Positions 1-7,601 of a DNA stretch of 52,115 nucleotides are shown one piece after another. Both the position numbers and the translations under genes were made by a program. This DNA is from an uncultured Pseudomonadota bacterium (GTDB lineage Bacteria; Pseudomonadota; Alphaproteobacteria; Rs-D84): contig CACZUD010000005.1 in the NCBI GenBank assembly GCA_902784345.1, positions 1 through 52,115 on the forward strand. The letters run 5' to 3'. The notes beneath the pieces are model-generated. The model was not told the origin of the DNA and did not search any database. It worked only from the letters and a program-made list of their open reading frames with translations. How positions within the stretch are numbered: the stretch's first letter is position 1; each line of letters starts with the position of its first letter.

Positions 1-57
1 ATCCTTTTAAAGACCACCTCCCCCTGCGGGTACTCCTCCACAGGAGGAGAACTTTTT
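1..57 (-). repeat. CTCC-rich intergenic repeat at window edge
   Basis: Imperfect palindromic repeat just downstream of the first surface-protein gene: CTCCTCC..GGAGGAG, then a CCCGCAGGG core and a GGAGGTGG tail. It is the exact reverse complement of the last 57 bases of the window (52059-52115). Related but diverged copies lie at 1856-2013, 2159-2210 and 44980-45021. Function unknown. Its position at both window ends suggests the assembly stopped in a multi-copy sequence. Confidence 0.85.
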
Positions 58-694
58 ACTGTGGACATGTGGTATCATCACAGACATAGTAATGATTGTC
101 GCCCCAATCCACATGAAAATAATGGTCCGAATCTTTGTTCATCTTTGTTCGTGTTGTTGTCATGTTTATATAGAATATATCATTTCCAATTCTTGCATTA
201 AACGAAGGCGTTGTTCGTTTTGTCGATTTCATATACATAACCCCCAGGTTCCCAACATGAAAAAGATGCGGATAACATACGGCAGAGCCGGTCGGTGCAA
301 AAGTGCCACTTGCACACGCGGTTATACCCTGATTATTTGCGCCGGGGGTATAAGTTCCACCAGAACAAATATTATTTATCGGACAAATTGAACATGCATT
401 CGCATTTGCGGGCAGATAATAACCAATCGAACAATTCACACCCGGAATTTCTTCCAAGCCTTGGTCTTCTGGTATATTTTCCTCAAAAACGCCACCTGGA
501 CATTCATAACCACTAAGGCATGCCGTACAAGCCGATGAATTCTTTGGCAAATATGTTCCATTGTTGCAAGTAACCGAAAATACTGCTGTCAACACATGAT
601 AATCACCACACGTACCAATAAAATCTGCATCCGTCATAACCGCAAGCGAAGGTGCTGTGAAAAACAATAAAAATAAAATTATAAATTTTTTCAT
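56..694 (-). CDS. Secreted Cys-rich surface protein (212 aa)
   Basis: An N-terminal signal peptide (residues 1-18, hydrophobic run ending PSLA) is followed by Cys-rich modules of the form CxxCLSGYECPGG and CSICPINNICSGG (about residues 45-140), resembling short disulphide-rich repeats of surface proteins. The last 125 residues (GYYLPANAN to the end TTCPQ) are nearly identical to the C-terminus of the 1057-aa protein at 48887-52060, so this is a movable C-terminal module on a different N-terminus. Probably exported to the envelope or surface; ligand unknown. No strong Shine-Dalgarno is visible before the ATG. The 3' flank is the CTCC-rich repeat shared with the other gene. Gene identity is secure as an ORF; function is not known. 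Confidence 0.8.
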   Translation of the reverse strand: MKKFIILFLLFFTAPSLAVMTDADFIGTCGDYHVLTAVFSVTCNNGTYLPKNSSACTACLSGYECPGGVFEENIPEDQGLEEIPGVNCSIGYYLPANANACSICPINNICSGGTYTPGANNQGITACASGTFAPTGSAVCYPHLFHVGNLGVMYMKSTKRTTPSFNARIGNDIFYINMTTTRTKMNKDSDHYFHVDWGDNHYYVCDDTTCPQ

Positions 695-975
695 GTTTTT
701 TTTGTTGGGCTCTGTTTCCCAGAATTCGTTCCTCCTTTTTTTTGCGACACCACGTCACCTTCGGTGCCACCTCTCTTGCCATCCGTCTTCGCTATCGCTA
801 CGCCGAGACGCAGGAGGGGAACTTTTGTGTGGGGGTGGATTGTGCCGCCCCCACACCCCCAAAGCTGCGCTTTTTCGGCATATCGTGCGTTGCACGATAC
901 GCATAGTGCCTGCCGGAAGAAAATTTTGTTTCATTGTTCATACTATATTTCCCCATTTCGACCCTGAATAGAGCA
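695..975. other. Repeat-like GC-rich spacer
   Basis: No convincing gene. About 720-925 is markedly richer in G+C than its neighbours and contains short imperfect palindromes, including ATCGTGC-GTT-GCACGAT at 882-898. ORFs on both strands here lack codon periodicity or recognisable motifs and look like translations of a repeat. Probably an intergenic repeat element. Confidence 0.5.
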
Positions 976-1590
976 TTATGCGCCACCGACCCCGAACACC
1001 GCTCGACGAAAGCCGGGGCGGCTCCGGACGCGGTCGCCGCAGGCGACCGCACAGCCAGACGCGCACGAAGACGCCGAACTGCGGTCGATGCTGAACACCC
1101 ACGCCAAGGACGATGACATATTTGTAGTACTGCCATTAAAGGTTGCACTGGTCCCCTTGCACCAGCAATATCGCGTCGTTCCGCTGGTAGATGGACTGGT
1201 CTTCTTTGTACAATGCCCTTCTTGCCAACAAGAATTCGTGTTAGCGGTTGCACTGGTCGATGAACAACGCCACGACCCAGTTAATGTCCCGTAATTTCCA
1301 GTCGCTGTCCATGTCGCCGCACCTGTACCAGTGGAGGTCGGTGTATAACTCGTGAACGGAAAATATATCATCTGTTTCCAATTTTCGGGCGAGGTCAGTT
1401 GTTTCCAGCCCTTGAACGTATAACCATTTTTCGTTGGGGCACCTTGCGTCGGCATGGTCACATTATCGCCAGTAGTACAACTTGTGTATGCATAAAAAGT
1501 ATCTTCATCCAGTATCCAGTTTACCTGTTCTGTTGCACCATATGCAGTGCAGACCATCATCGCAAATAAAAATGCTAATAATTTTTTCAT
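976..1590 (-). CDS. Secreted protein with InlB-type repeat motif (204 aa)
   Basis: Signal peptide at residues 1-18 (hydrophobic run ending TAYG). Around residues 55-64 is NGYTFKGW, the hallmark of Listeria-Bacteroides (InlB B-like, Flg_new) repeats found in surface proteins. The centre is Thr/Ser-rich with several Cys (CSSTSATANTNSC, HCTKK, YCWCKG) that may form disulphides, and the end has another Cys cluster (CASGCAVAC) followed by a basic FRRAVFGVGG tail. A good Shine-Dalgarno (GGGGGACAGGA) precedes the ATG. The last roughly 100 bases are strikingly GC-rich compared with the rest of the gene, so the C-terminus may have been replaced by recombination. The leader upstream carries an attenuator-like set of alternative hairpins. 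Surface location is inferred; no function can be assigned. Confidence 0.75.
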   Translation of the reverse strand: MKKLLAFLFAMMVCTAYGATEQVNWILDEDTFYAYTSCTTGDNVTMPTQGAPTKNGYTFKGWKQLTSPENWKQMIYFPFTSYTPTSTGTGAATWTATGNYGTLTGSWRCSSTSATANTNSCWQEGHCTKKTSPSTSGTTRYCWCKGTSATFNGSTTNMSSSLAWVFSIDRSSASSCASGCAVACGDRVRSRPGFRRAVFGVGGA

Positions 1591-1614
1591 TCCTGTCCCC
1601 CGTTTTCACAAACA

Positions 1615-1723
1615 CCAAAAAACCACCAAAAATTCAGGTGGTTGGAGGTTCGTAACTATAATGCATCGAAAATAGTGGGCTTATTTTTATATATCGCCAC
1701 CCTCCAACCTAATTTCGTTGGAG
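1615..1723 (-). promoter_or_regulatory. Attenuator-like leader with mutually exclusive hairpins
   Basis: Read on the minus strand ahead of the 204-aa surface gene. Three competing structures are visible: an early hairpin CTCCAAC/GTTGGAG (plus-strand 1717-1723 with 1702-1708); a long-range pairing GGTTGGAGG/CCTCCAACC (1701-1709 with 1640-1648) that uses the same bases; and a terminator-like hairpin AACCACC/GGTGGTT (1637-1643 with 1621-1627) followed by a U-run. The 5' terminator arm overlaps the long-range pairing, the classic logic of antiterminator and terminator. No known riboswitch consensus is recognised. It might instead be a small terminated RNA. Confidence 0.45.
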
Positions 1724-1825
1724 TTTCATCCATTTTTGGACGCGATGCTTTACGGGTTACGACACCCCATCGGCAGAATCCCTGCTGACAAAATTATTCT
1801 ATCAAACAAGATTATTTTTGGCAAT

Positions 1826-1850
1826 AAAAAAACACCGCGTTTGCGGTGGT
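1826..1850 (-). terminator. Intrinsic terminator downstream of gapA
   Basis: CACCGC-GTTT-GCGGTG hairpin (1833-1848) followed on the minus strand by a U-run. It lies about 370 bp beyond the gapA stop, after a stretch of intergenic repeats, and is the first good minus-strand terminator after gapA. Confidence 0.65.
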
Positions 1851-1855
1851 AAAAA

Positions 1856-2013
1856 TCTCCCCTTGGGGGAGGGTGGGTTTTGTGCCAGTCGTTCGTTATT
1901 ATGAAAACACCAGAATATTCCTCCCCCGTCCGCTTCGCGTCCACCCCCTGCCAAAGGGGGAATAAAAATTCTCCCCTTGGGGGGAGTACCGACGAAGTCG
2001 GGGAGGGAGGGTT
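1856..2013. repeat. CTCCCCTTGGGG-type intergenic repeats
   Basis: Several back-to-back copies of short palindromic modules: CTCCCCTTGGGGGAGGG at 1857-1873, a CGTCCGCTTCGCGTCC motif near 1928, and a longer unit CTCCCCTTGGGGGGAG plus TACCGACGAAGTCGG near 1971-2002. The last recurs at 2159-2210 and, diverged, at 44980-45021 and the window ends. Non-coding; probably extragenic palindromic repeats. Confidence 0.75.
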
Positions 2014-2020
2014 CTGTTTC

Positions 2021-2097
2021 CTCGATACGCAATAATAAAAATCAAAAAAATCTTGTGAATTTCGATTTTTTAAGATTTTTCTAATTGTGTATTCTCG
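2021..2097 (-). repeat. 77-bp element with inverted ends, copy 1
   Basis: Begins CTCGATACGCAATAATAAAA and ends with TCTAATTGTGTATTCTCG; the two ends are imperfect inverted repeats of each other. The reverse complement recurs at 34454-34534 with diverged middle sequence but conserved ends. It looks like a tiny non-autonomous palindromic element. Confidence 0.65.
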
Positions 2098-2158
2098 TAT
2101 TCGCCATGCGCTATCGCTCTGGCGTATACCGCAACGGTTTCGGTGCACTTCGTTTCCA

Positions 2159-2210
2159 ACCCTTGGGGGGAGTACCGACGAAGACCGGGAGGGAGGGTTC
2201 CCCCTTGGGT
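2159..2210. repeat. CTCC-family repeat next to gapA 3' end
   Basis: Another copy of the palindromic unit (CTTGGGGGGAGTACCGACGA core, then GGGAGGGAGGG and CCCCCTTGGG) between the gapA stop and its terminator. It would be transcribed as part of the gapA 3' untranslated region. Confidence 0.65.
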
Positions 2211-2220
2211 GCGGAATTTA

Positions 2221-3222
2221 TTAAAGTGTTTTTCCAATTGCAACGGCTGTATCACACATGCGGTTCGAAAATCCCCATTCGTTATCGTACCATGCGGTTA
2301 CGTGTATTAAATGTTCATCAATAACACGTGTTTGTGTCGAATCAAAAATCGCGCTGTGTTTGTCGTTCGTGAAATCTATCGACACAAGAGGCAAATCATT
2401 ATAGCCCAAAATTTCAGATTCTGCAGATTTCATCGTTTTGTTCACGGATTCTATTGTTGCACGTTTGTTCACATTTAACGCCAATTCGACAACCGATACA
2501 TCTGGGGTTGGGACACGAATCGCAATGCCGTCCATTTTTCCGTCCAGTTTTGGTAATACCAAACCAATTGCTTTGGCTGCGCCAGTACTGGTTGGAATCA
2601 TGGATAAATTTGCCGCGCGTGCACGACGAAAATCTTTGTGGTTTTTATCCAATAATTGTTGGTCGCCAGTGTATGCATGAACTGTTGTCATCCATCCGTT
2701 CGCAATACCGAACTTTTTATCCAATACATTTAATACAGGTGCCAAACAATTTGTTGTGCATGAAGCGTTTGAAACTATCAAATCTTTCTTGGTTAATTTG
2801 TTTTCGTTAACACCGAAAACTATCGTTTTGTCTGCGCCATTAGACGGTGCAGAAACCAATACGCGCTTTGCACCGTTGTCCAAATGTATGCGCGCTTTGT
2901 CTGCCGATGTGAAAAGACCAGTGCATTCCATAACTATATCAATCTTTAATTGTTTCCATGGCAATTTAGATGGATCGCGTTCGGATAAACATTTAATCCG
3001 TTGTCCGCCAACCAATATATATTCGCCGTCCAGTCTTACATCCATTGGTAATTTTCCATGAACTGAATCATATTCCAGCAAATAGGCGTTTTCTGCGGCT
3101 GGCGCTAAATCATTAACCGCCACAAATTCAATATCTTTGCGTCCAGATTCCAATGCGGCGCGCAAAACAAGACGACCGATACGACCAAAACCATTTATTG
3201 CAACACGAATTTTTTTCATCAT
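2221..3222 (-). CDS. gapA: Glyceraldehyde-3-phosphate dehydrogenase
   Basis: Type I GAPDH, the glycolytic enzyme oxidising glyceraldehyde-3-phosphate with NAD+ and phosphate to 1,3-bisphosphoglycerate. The N-terminal Rossmann motif NGFGRIGR (10-17), the NAD-favouring D38 after VAVN, the catalytic SNASCTTNC with C155, and H182 in TTVHAYTGDQ are all present. NLSMIPTSTGAAKA and the C-terminal WYDNEWGFSNR are also canonical. The length of 333 aa is normal. An AAAGGAAAT Shine-Dalgarno precedes ATG-ATG; the first ATG gives the usual spacing. The gene stands alone, diverging from miaA, with repeats and a terminator downstream. Confidence 0.97.
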   Translation of the reverse strand: MMKKIRVAINGFGRIGRLVLRAALESGRKDIEFVAVNDLAPAAENAYLLEYDSVHGKLPMDVRLDGEYILVGGQRIKCLSERDPSKLPWKQLKIDIVMECTGLFTSADKARIHLDNGAKRVLVSAPSNGADKTIVFGVNENKLTKKDLIVSNASCTTNCLAPVLNVLDKKFGIANGWMTTVHAYTGDQQLLDKNHKDFRRARAANLSMIPTSTGAAKAIGLVLPKLDGKMDGIAIRVPTPDVSVVELALNVNKRATIESVNKTMKSAESEILGYNDLPLVSIDFTNDKHSAIFDSTQTRVIDEHLIHVTAWYDNEWGFSNRMCDTAVAIGKTL

Positions 3223-3300
3223 AATTTCCTTTCTTTGTATATGTGGTTATTCTATCACAAAACAGCAAAAAATACAGTTGGATTTTTTTCGGGGCTTTTC

Positions 3301-3335
3301 TTGCAAACACTGATTCGTGATTTTATAATGTTTTT
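3301..3335 (+). promoter_or_regulatory. miaA promoter, predicted leaderless
   Basis: TTGCAA (3301-3306), 17-bp spacer, TATAAT (3324-3329), then only 6 bases to the miaA ATG. Transcription would start at the ATG itself. No Shine-Dalgarno is present. Confidence 0.75.
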
Positions 3336-4232
3336 ATGAAACACAACGCAATTATTATCGCGGGTCCAACCGCATCGGGGAAATCTGACTTTGCTCACAA
3401 ATTGGCAAAGCATATCAATGGTGCAATAATAAATTGTGACAGTGTGCAAATTTATCGCGGAATTGAAAATATATCTGCGTCGCCTTTTGCGGATGTTTCC
3501 GGTGGTTTCGATGAAATAGATGGTGTGCCATACAAACTTTTTTCGATTCTTTCTTTGAACGAACATATCAGTGTTGCAGACTATTTAATCCTTGCTAAAA
3601 AAGCATTCGATGAAGTCGTTGCTATGGGTAAAACACCAATCTTTGTGGGGGGGACGGGCTATTACATAAATGTTTTGTTAAATGGCATTTCGCAAATTCC
3701 AGAAATAAGTTCTGAAAATCGCAATCGTGCACGTGAATTAGTCGAACAAGATATTATAGGTGCAAAGAAAATGTTGCCGTCGGAATTTACTGCAACCGAC
3801 CCACAACGTGTCGCGCGCGCACTGGAAGTTTTCTTTGAAACAGGAATACACATCACTGATTGGCAAAAAATGCCACGCGCAGGCGCACTGGTGCCAGATG
3901 CTTTGCGTGTTCTAATTGTGCCAGAACGCGAAGTTTTATTAAAGCGAATTGCATCGCGTATTCCAGAAATGATTCATGGTGGCGCACTGGAAGAGGGCAA
4001 AAACATTATAAAAAATAACATGGATGCAACGCGTGCAATCGGTGCAGTGCAAATCTGTGATATGCTTAATGGAAAAGTTTCAGAAAAAGAAGCAATTGAA
4101 AACTGGACAATAAAAACCAATCAATATGCAAAGCGTCAGCGCACTTGGTTTTCCGGTCAATATAAAGCAGATATAGAAATAAAAAACGTTCCAAATGACA
4201 AAGATTTGGAACGTGTGATTGGTGCACTATAG
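3336..4232 (+). CDS. miaA: tRNA dimethylallyltransferase
   Basis: Adds a dimethylallyl group to A37 of tRNAs that read U-starting codons, the first step to ms2i6A. Seen: P-loop GPTASGKS (10-17), DSVQIYRG after it, GGTGYYINVLLNG near 105-118, and the C-terminal TNQYAKRQRTWF signature that closes the prenyl-transfer site. The 298-aa length is normal. The start is fixed by a perfect promoter ending six bases before the ATG, so the mRNA is probably leaderless. It converges with a hypothetical gene on the minus strand, only 5 bp away. MiaA often neighbours hfq or mutL; here it does not. Confidence 0.96.
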   Translation: MKHNAIIIAGPTASGKSDFAHKLAKHINGAIINCDSVQIYRGIENISASPFADVSGGFDEIDGVPYKLFSILSLNEHISVADYLILAKKAFDEVVAMGKTPIFVGGTGYYINVLLNGISQIPEISSENRNRARELVEQDIIGAKKMLPSEFTATDPQRVARALEVFFETGIHITDWQKMPRAGALVPDALRVLIVPEREVLLKRIASRIPEMIHGGALEEGKNIIKNNMDATRAIGAVQICDMLNGKVSEKEAIENWTIKTNQYAKRQRTWFSGQYKADIEIKNVPNDKDLERVIGAL

Positions 4233-4237
4233 TTTTT

Positions 4238-4810
4238 TTATTTTACCAATTCAGAAACATTGATTTTTAGGGTTATCATATGTCTTGCTCTTTTCTTGGT
4301 TATTGTATGAACGGCTTCTGCGACCTTTTCATATCTTGGATCTGCCTGTTTTTTGCTGGCAAATTTTTCCTTTTGTTTTTTGTTAAAAACAGCAATATCT
4401 TTCATGTAATTTTTTATTTTATTTTGAACCATTGCGTTATTCACAAATAAAATTTTCATTAACTGTTGTGTGCAATCATTGCTGGAAATACCTTTTTTGC
4501 AAATGTATTTTGACAAATATTGACTTATCAGACCTGTAAGTGTTCTTAAGAAACAAGGACTTTTGTTGGTCTGGGTGTCTTCCAATAAAATCAAGAACAT
4601 TCTGGTTTTGCTTAACAAGAAAGCTTCACATTCTGGACGAAATACGAAAGTATCGCGCCAAGTGTTTCTCATTGTTTTTGCTGTTTGATAAGAACCGCCA
4701 AATTTTTCGATGAATTTTTCTGCGATAAAATCTTTGTATGCTTCAAATTGAACCTGAGCCGCTGCCATCTGTTGTGCGCGTACTTCTTTAAGTTTTTTGG
4801 ACTTTGCCAT
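4238..4810 (-). CDS. Hypothetical Lys-rich helical protein (190 aa)
   Basis: No recognised domain. The protein is basic and predicted mostly helical, with a Lys-rich N-terminus (MAKSKKLKEVRAQQMAAAQ) and C-terminal half, three Cys and no signal peptide or membrane segment, so probably cytosolic. A clear AAAGGAAT Shine-Dalgarno precedes the ATG. It stands alone between convergent miaA and divergent priA. The upstream 100 bp is almost pure A/T and shared with the priA promoter. Real gene by RBS and clean ORF; function unknown. Confidence 0.75.
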   Translation of the reverse strand: MAKSKKLKEVRAQQMAAAQVQFEAYKDFIAEKFIEKFGGSYQTAKTMRNTWRDTFVFRPECEAFLLSKTRMFLILLEDTQTNKSPCFLRTLTGLISQYLSKYICKKGISSNDCTQQLMKILFVNNAMVQNKIKNYMKDIAVFNKKQKEKFASKKQADPRYEKVAEAVHTITKKRARHMITLKINVSELVK

Positions 4811-4882
4811 TTTTTATTCCTTTGGTTTTGTTCAGATTAAATATAACACAAAAAACAAAATTGTCAATATTTTATTTGTCTG

Positions 4883-4917
4883 TTGAAAAAAATAAAAAAA
4901 ATGGCTAATTTAAGAAT
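4883..4917 (+). promoter_or_regulatory. priA promoter, predicted leaderless
   Basis: TTGAAA (4883-4888), 17-bp spacer, TAATTT (4906-4911), then AAGAAT and the priA ATG. Same geometry as the miaA and ligA promoters. The -10 is weaker than consensus. Confidence 0.55.
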
Positions 4918-7113
4918 ATGTTTAAATCTGGCGATATTGTGAAAGTTCTTGTTCCGAATGTCATAAATCGGGGGTACGATTATCGTCTTAATGAAAATGC
5001 AGATATTGGCGCTTTTGTGCGGGTTACAGTGATGAATCGTCAATATGTCGGTGTGATAGTTGGCAGCGGCGACAGTGGTTTGGACGAATCCAAAATCAAA
5101 TCGATAATCGAAGTCTGCAATATGGGAAAAATGTCCGGTGCAGACATAGATTGGATTTATAAAATGTCAGATTGGACACTGATGGCGCCGGGCGGTGTGT
5201 TGCGCCTGATTCTTAATGTTCCAGAAGCGTTTAATCCGCCAAAATTTGAACAGTTATACACTTTTAATTTTGACACGACTGCCAAGATGACCGATGCGCG
5301 TCAAAATGTAGCCGATGCGTTTTCTTCTAATGATAACGAAGCGATGTCGGTAAATGATATAATGAATATCGCACACGTTTCTAATGCTGTTGTAAAAACG
5401 ATGATAAAGGCAGGCGTTTTATGTCCATCGGATGCGCGTGAAATAACAGATACAAGTTTTAACCATAAATATTTCGATACGGGTTCGGTTGTGTTAAACG
5501 ATGAACAACAAAGTGCGGCAGATACGATTGCAAATGCATTGGGTGAAAACAGTTTTTCTGTACATTTGCTGGACGGTATAACAGGCTCGGGCAAGACACA
5601 GGTTTATTTTGACAGTGTTCTGCGTGCGTATAATGCGGGAAAATCAGTTTTGTTGATGATGCCTGAAATCGCGTTGACTGCACAGTTTATGGACAGATTC
5701 AAAAAACGTTTTGGGGCGCCGCCTGTTGTATGGCACAGTAATTTAACATCTGCGCGTCGTCGTAATATTTGGCGCGGTGTTGCGCGTGGCGACATTCGCA
5801 TAGTTGTTGGTACGCGCAGTGCGCTGTTTTTGCCATGGCAGAATTTGGGGTTGATAGTTGTAGATGAAGAGCATGATACTTCGTACAAACAAGAAGATAT
5901 GGGGAATTATCATGCGCGCGATATGGCGATTTTGCGTGCCAAGATTGCTGGGTTTCCAGTGGTGCTGGCATCCGCAACGCCATCGCTTGAAACAATGCAT
6001 AATGTAGCGCAGGGCAAATACAGACGGCTTCGTTTGACTTCGCGATTTGGTGGTGCGCAAATGCCAAAGATTGAAACGATAGACATGCGAAACAGTCGAC
6101 CTGAATCTTATAAGGTTGGTGAAGAAGAAAAGTCAGGCAACCTGTCACAACAATTATGCAGTGAAATCGCAAGCACTTTGGCAGAACATAAGCAAATAAT
6201 GCTGTTTATAAATCGTCGTGGTTTTGCACCGATTGTTCAGTGTAAAAAGTGCGGTTGGGTTGCGGGGTGTCCTGATTGTTCTGCGTCTTATAATTATCAC
6301 AAGCACATAAATAAATTAGTGTGTCATATGTGTGGTCGTATGGAACCTGTGCCGACGCTTTGTCCACAGTGTAAAAATACAGTTTCAATGCGTGGGGCAG
6401 GGCTGGAAAAAATCGAAGAAGAAATTGCTGCTAAATTTCCAAATGCACGAACTGCGCTGGTTTCCAGTGATACAATTATGTCGCGCGAAGCATTGGAACG
6501 CATTGTTCACAAAATGGAAAACGGTGAAATAGACATAATTATTGGCACACAAATATTGGCCAAGGGACATCATTTTCCGAATTTGACCCTGGTAGGTGTT
6601 GTTGATGCAGATATGGGATTGTTTGGTACAGATTTTCGTGCGGGTGAACATACTTTTCAACAGCTTTTTCAGGTCGCAGGACGCGCGGGCAGGGGCGAAT
6701 TTCCGGGGCGCGTATTGTTGCAGACTTTTCAGCCTGAACATCCGGTAATTCGCGCAATTTGTGCGGGCGACAGGGATGAATTTATGGCGTCGGATATGGA
6801 ATCAAGACGTGCGGCGCAAATGCCACCGTTTGGGCAATTAATCGCCGTTATTGTCGAAGCCAACAAAGAATCGGTGTTAAAAAAATATTGTGCGGAATTG
6901 TCGCGTGTCGCACCCGCATTAAACGGTGGAAAAATCATGGGACCAATAGCGGCACAAATGTATCAGATAAGAAATTGGTATCGTATGCGATTTTTAGTTT
7001 CAGGCAATTCGCGTGCGAATTTGCAACCAATAGTCAGTGCATGGATTAACAAAGTAAAACAGCCTGCAAATGTTCGAATTAAAATTGATGTCAACCCACA
7101 GAATTTTATGTAA
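4918..7113 (+). CDS. priA: Primosomal replication-restart helicase PriA
   Basis: 3'-5' DNA helicase that recognises stalled forks and reloads DnaB. Walker A GITGSGKT (220-227), DEEH box (316-319), SATPSLE (motif III), and helicase motifs around GTQILAKGHHFP and QVAGRAGR are all visible. The eight-Cys zinc domain sits between (CKKCGW..CPDC..CHMCGR..CPQC, about 442-485). The N-terminal 3'-DNA-binding domain is present, and 731 aa is a normal full length. The start lacks a Shine-Dalgarno but lies 6 bases from a -10 box, suggesting a leaderless mRNA. A strong bidirectional terminator follows directly. Confidence 0.96.
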   Translation: MFKSGDIVKVLVPNVINRGYDYRLNENADIGAFVRVTVMNRQYVGVIVGSGDSGLDESKIKSIIEVCNMGKMSGADIDWIYKMSDWTLMAPGGVLRLILNVPEAFNPPKFEQLYTFNFDTTAKMTDARQNVADAFSSNDNEAMSVNDIMNIAHVSNAVVKTMIKAGVLCPSDAREITDTSFNHKYFDTGSVVLNDEQQSAADTIANALGENSFSVHLLDGITGSGKTQVYFDSVLRAYNAGKSVLLMMPEIALTAQFMDRFKKRFGAPPVVWHSNLTSARRRNIWRGVARGDIRIVVGTRSALFLPWQNLGLIVVDEEHDTSYKQEDMGNYHARDMAILRAKIAGFPVVLASATPSLETMHNVAQGKYRRLRLTSRFGGAQMPKIETIDMRNSRPESYKVGEEEKSGNLSQQLCSEIASTLAEHKQIMLFINRRGFAPIVQCKKCGWVAGCPDCSASYNYHKHINKLVCHMCGRMEPVPTLCPQCKNTVSMRGAGLEKIEEEIAAKFPNARTALVSSDTIMSREALERIVHKMENGEIDIIIGTQILAKGHHFPNLTLVGVVDADMGLFGTDFRAGEHTFQQLFQVAGRAGRGEFPGRVLLQTFQPEHPVIRAICAGDRDEFMASDMESRRAAQMPPFGQLIAVIVEANKESVLKKYCAELSRVAPALNGGKIMGPIAAQMYQIRNWYRMRFLVSGNSRANLQPIVSAWINKVKQPANVRIKIDVNPQNFM

Positions 7114-7145
7114 AAAAACACCGCTTTCGCGGTGCTTTTTTTTTA
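7112..7145. terminator. Bidirectional terminator
   Basis: CACCGC-TTTC-GCGGTG hairpin (7119-7134) with an A-run on the left and a T-run on the right. It serves priA on the plus strand and the 140-aa gene on the minus strand. Confidence 0.85.
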
Positions 7146-7565
7146 TCTGTTGTTTTCTGCTGTTTTCGACGATCTGAACGCAGCTTGAATTTTTGCAATA
7201 AGTTTTGATATTCCCGAATTAAACGCTTTTACTTTTTTGTTCTTTGCGGAAGCTGTTTTTTCTTCAAGTTTCTCTTCTCTTCCTTCCCATATTGCTTCGG
7301 GAAAAAGCGTGCCAGATTCTTTCATTTTCAGCATTTTGTCGATACGCGCGGCAGCTATGTTCGCACCGTAAAGATCTTTGGTAACACCGTTTTCTTCGGT
7401 TGTCGCCAATATTTCATTACATTGTACGATTTTTTTATCAAGTATTTCATTGAATTTTTCTGTATCAATTGCATGACCAGATTTATCAATCGCTTTGGCC
7501 GCCAATAATTCTTGTTTTAAACCATCTGTGATTTTGTTTAATTGTTTTTCTATGTCCATGTACAT
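7143..7565 (-). CDS. Hypothetical helical protein downstream of VirB11-like ATPase (140 aa)
   Basis: No known domain. Predicted helical and charged, without signal peptide or membrane segments, with a basic C-terminus. A strong AAAAGGAAAC Shine-Dalgarno precedes ATG-TAC-ATG; the first ATG has ideal spacing. It starts 36 bp after the stop of the VirB11-like gene on the same strand and ends in a shared terminator, so the two probably form one transcript. A link to secretion is possible only by this position. Confidence 0.7.
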   Translation of the reverse strand: MYMDIEKQLNKITDGLKQELLAAKAIDKSGHAIDTEKFNEILDKKIVQCNEILATTEENGVTKDLYGANIAAARIDKMLKMKESGTLFPEAIWEGREEKLEEKTASAKNKKVKAFNSGISKLIAKIQAAFRSSKTAENNR

Positions 7566-7601
7566 TTTTGTTTCCTTTTGGTTTTTTTGTTAAAAAATTT
7601 T

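Noticed and set aside
798-1253. Long minus-strand ORF overlapping the surface gene and GC-rich spacer
   Set aside because: Arg/Ala-rich composition, no domain, overlaps a better-supported gene; appears to be translation of repeat DNA.
1750-2148. Minus-strand ORF through the repeats after gapA
   Set aside because: Pro/Arg/Gly-rich translation of palindromic repeats and no ribosome binding site.
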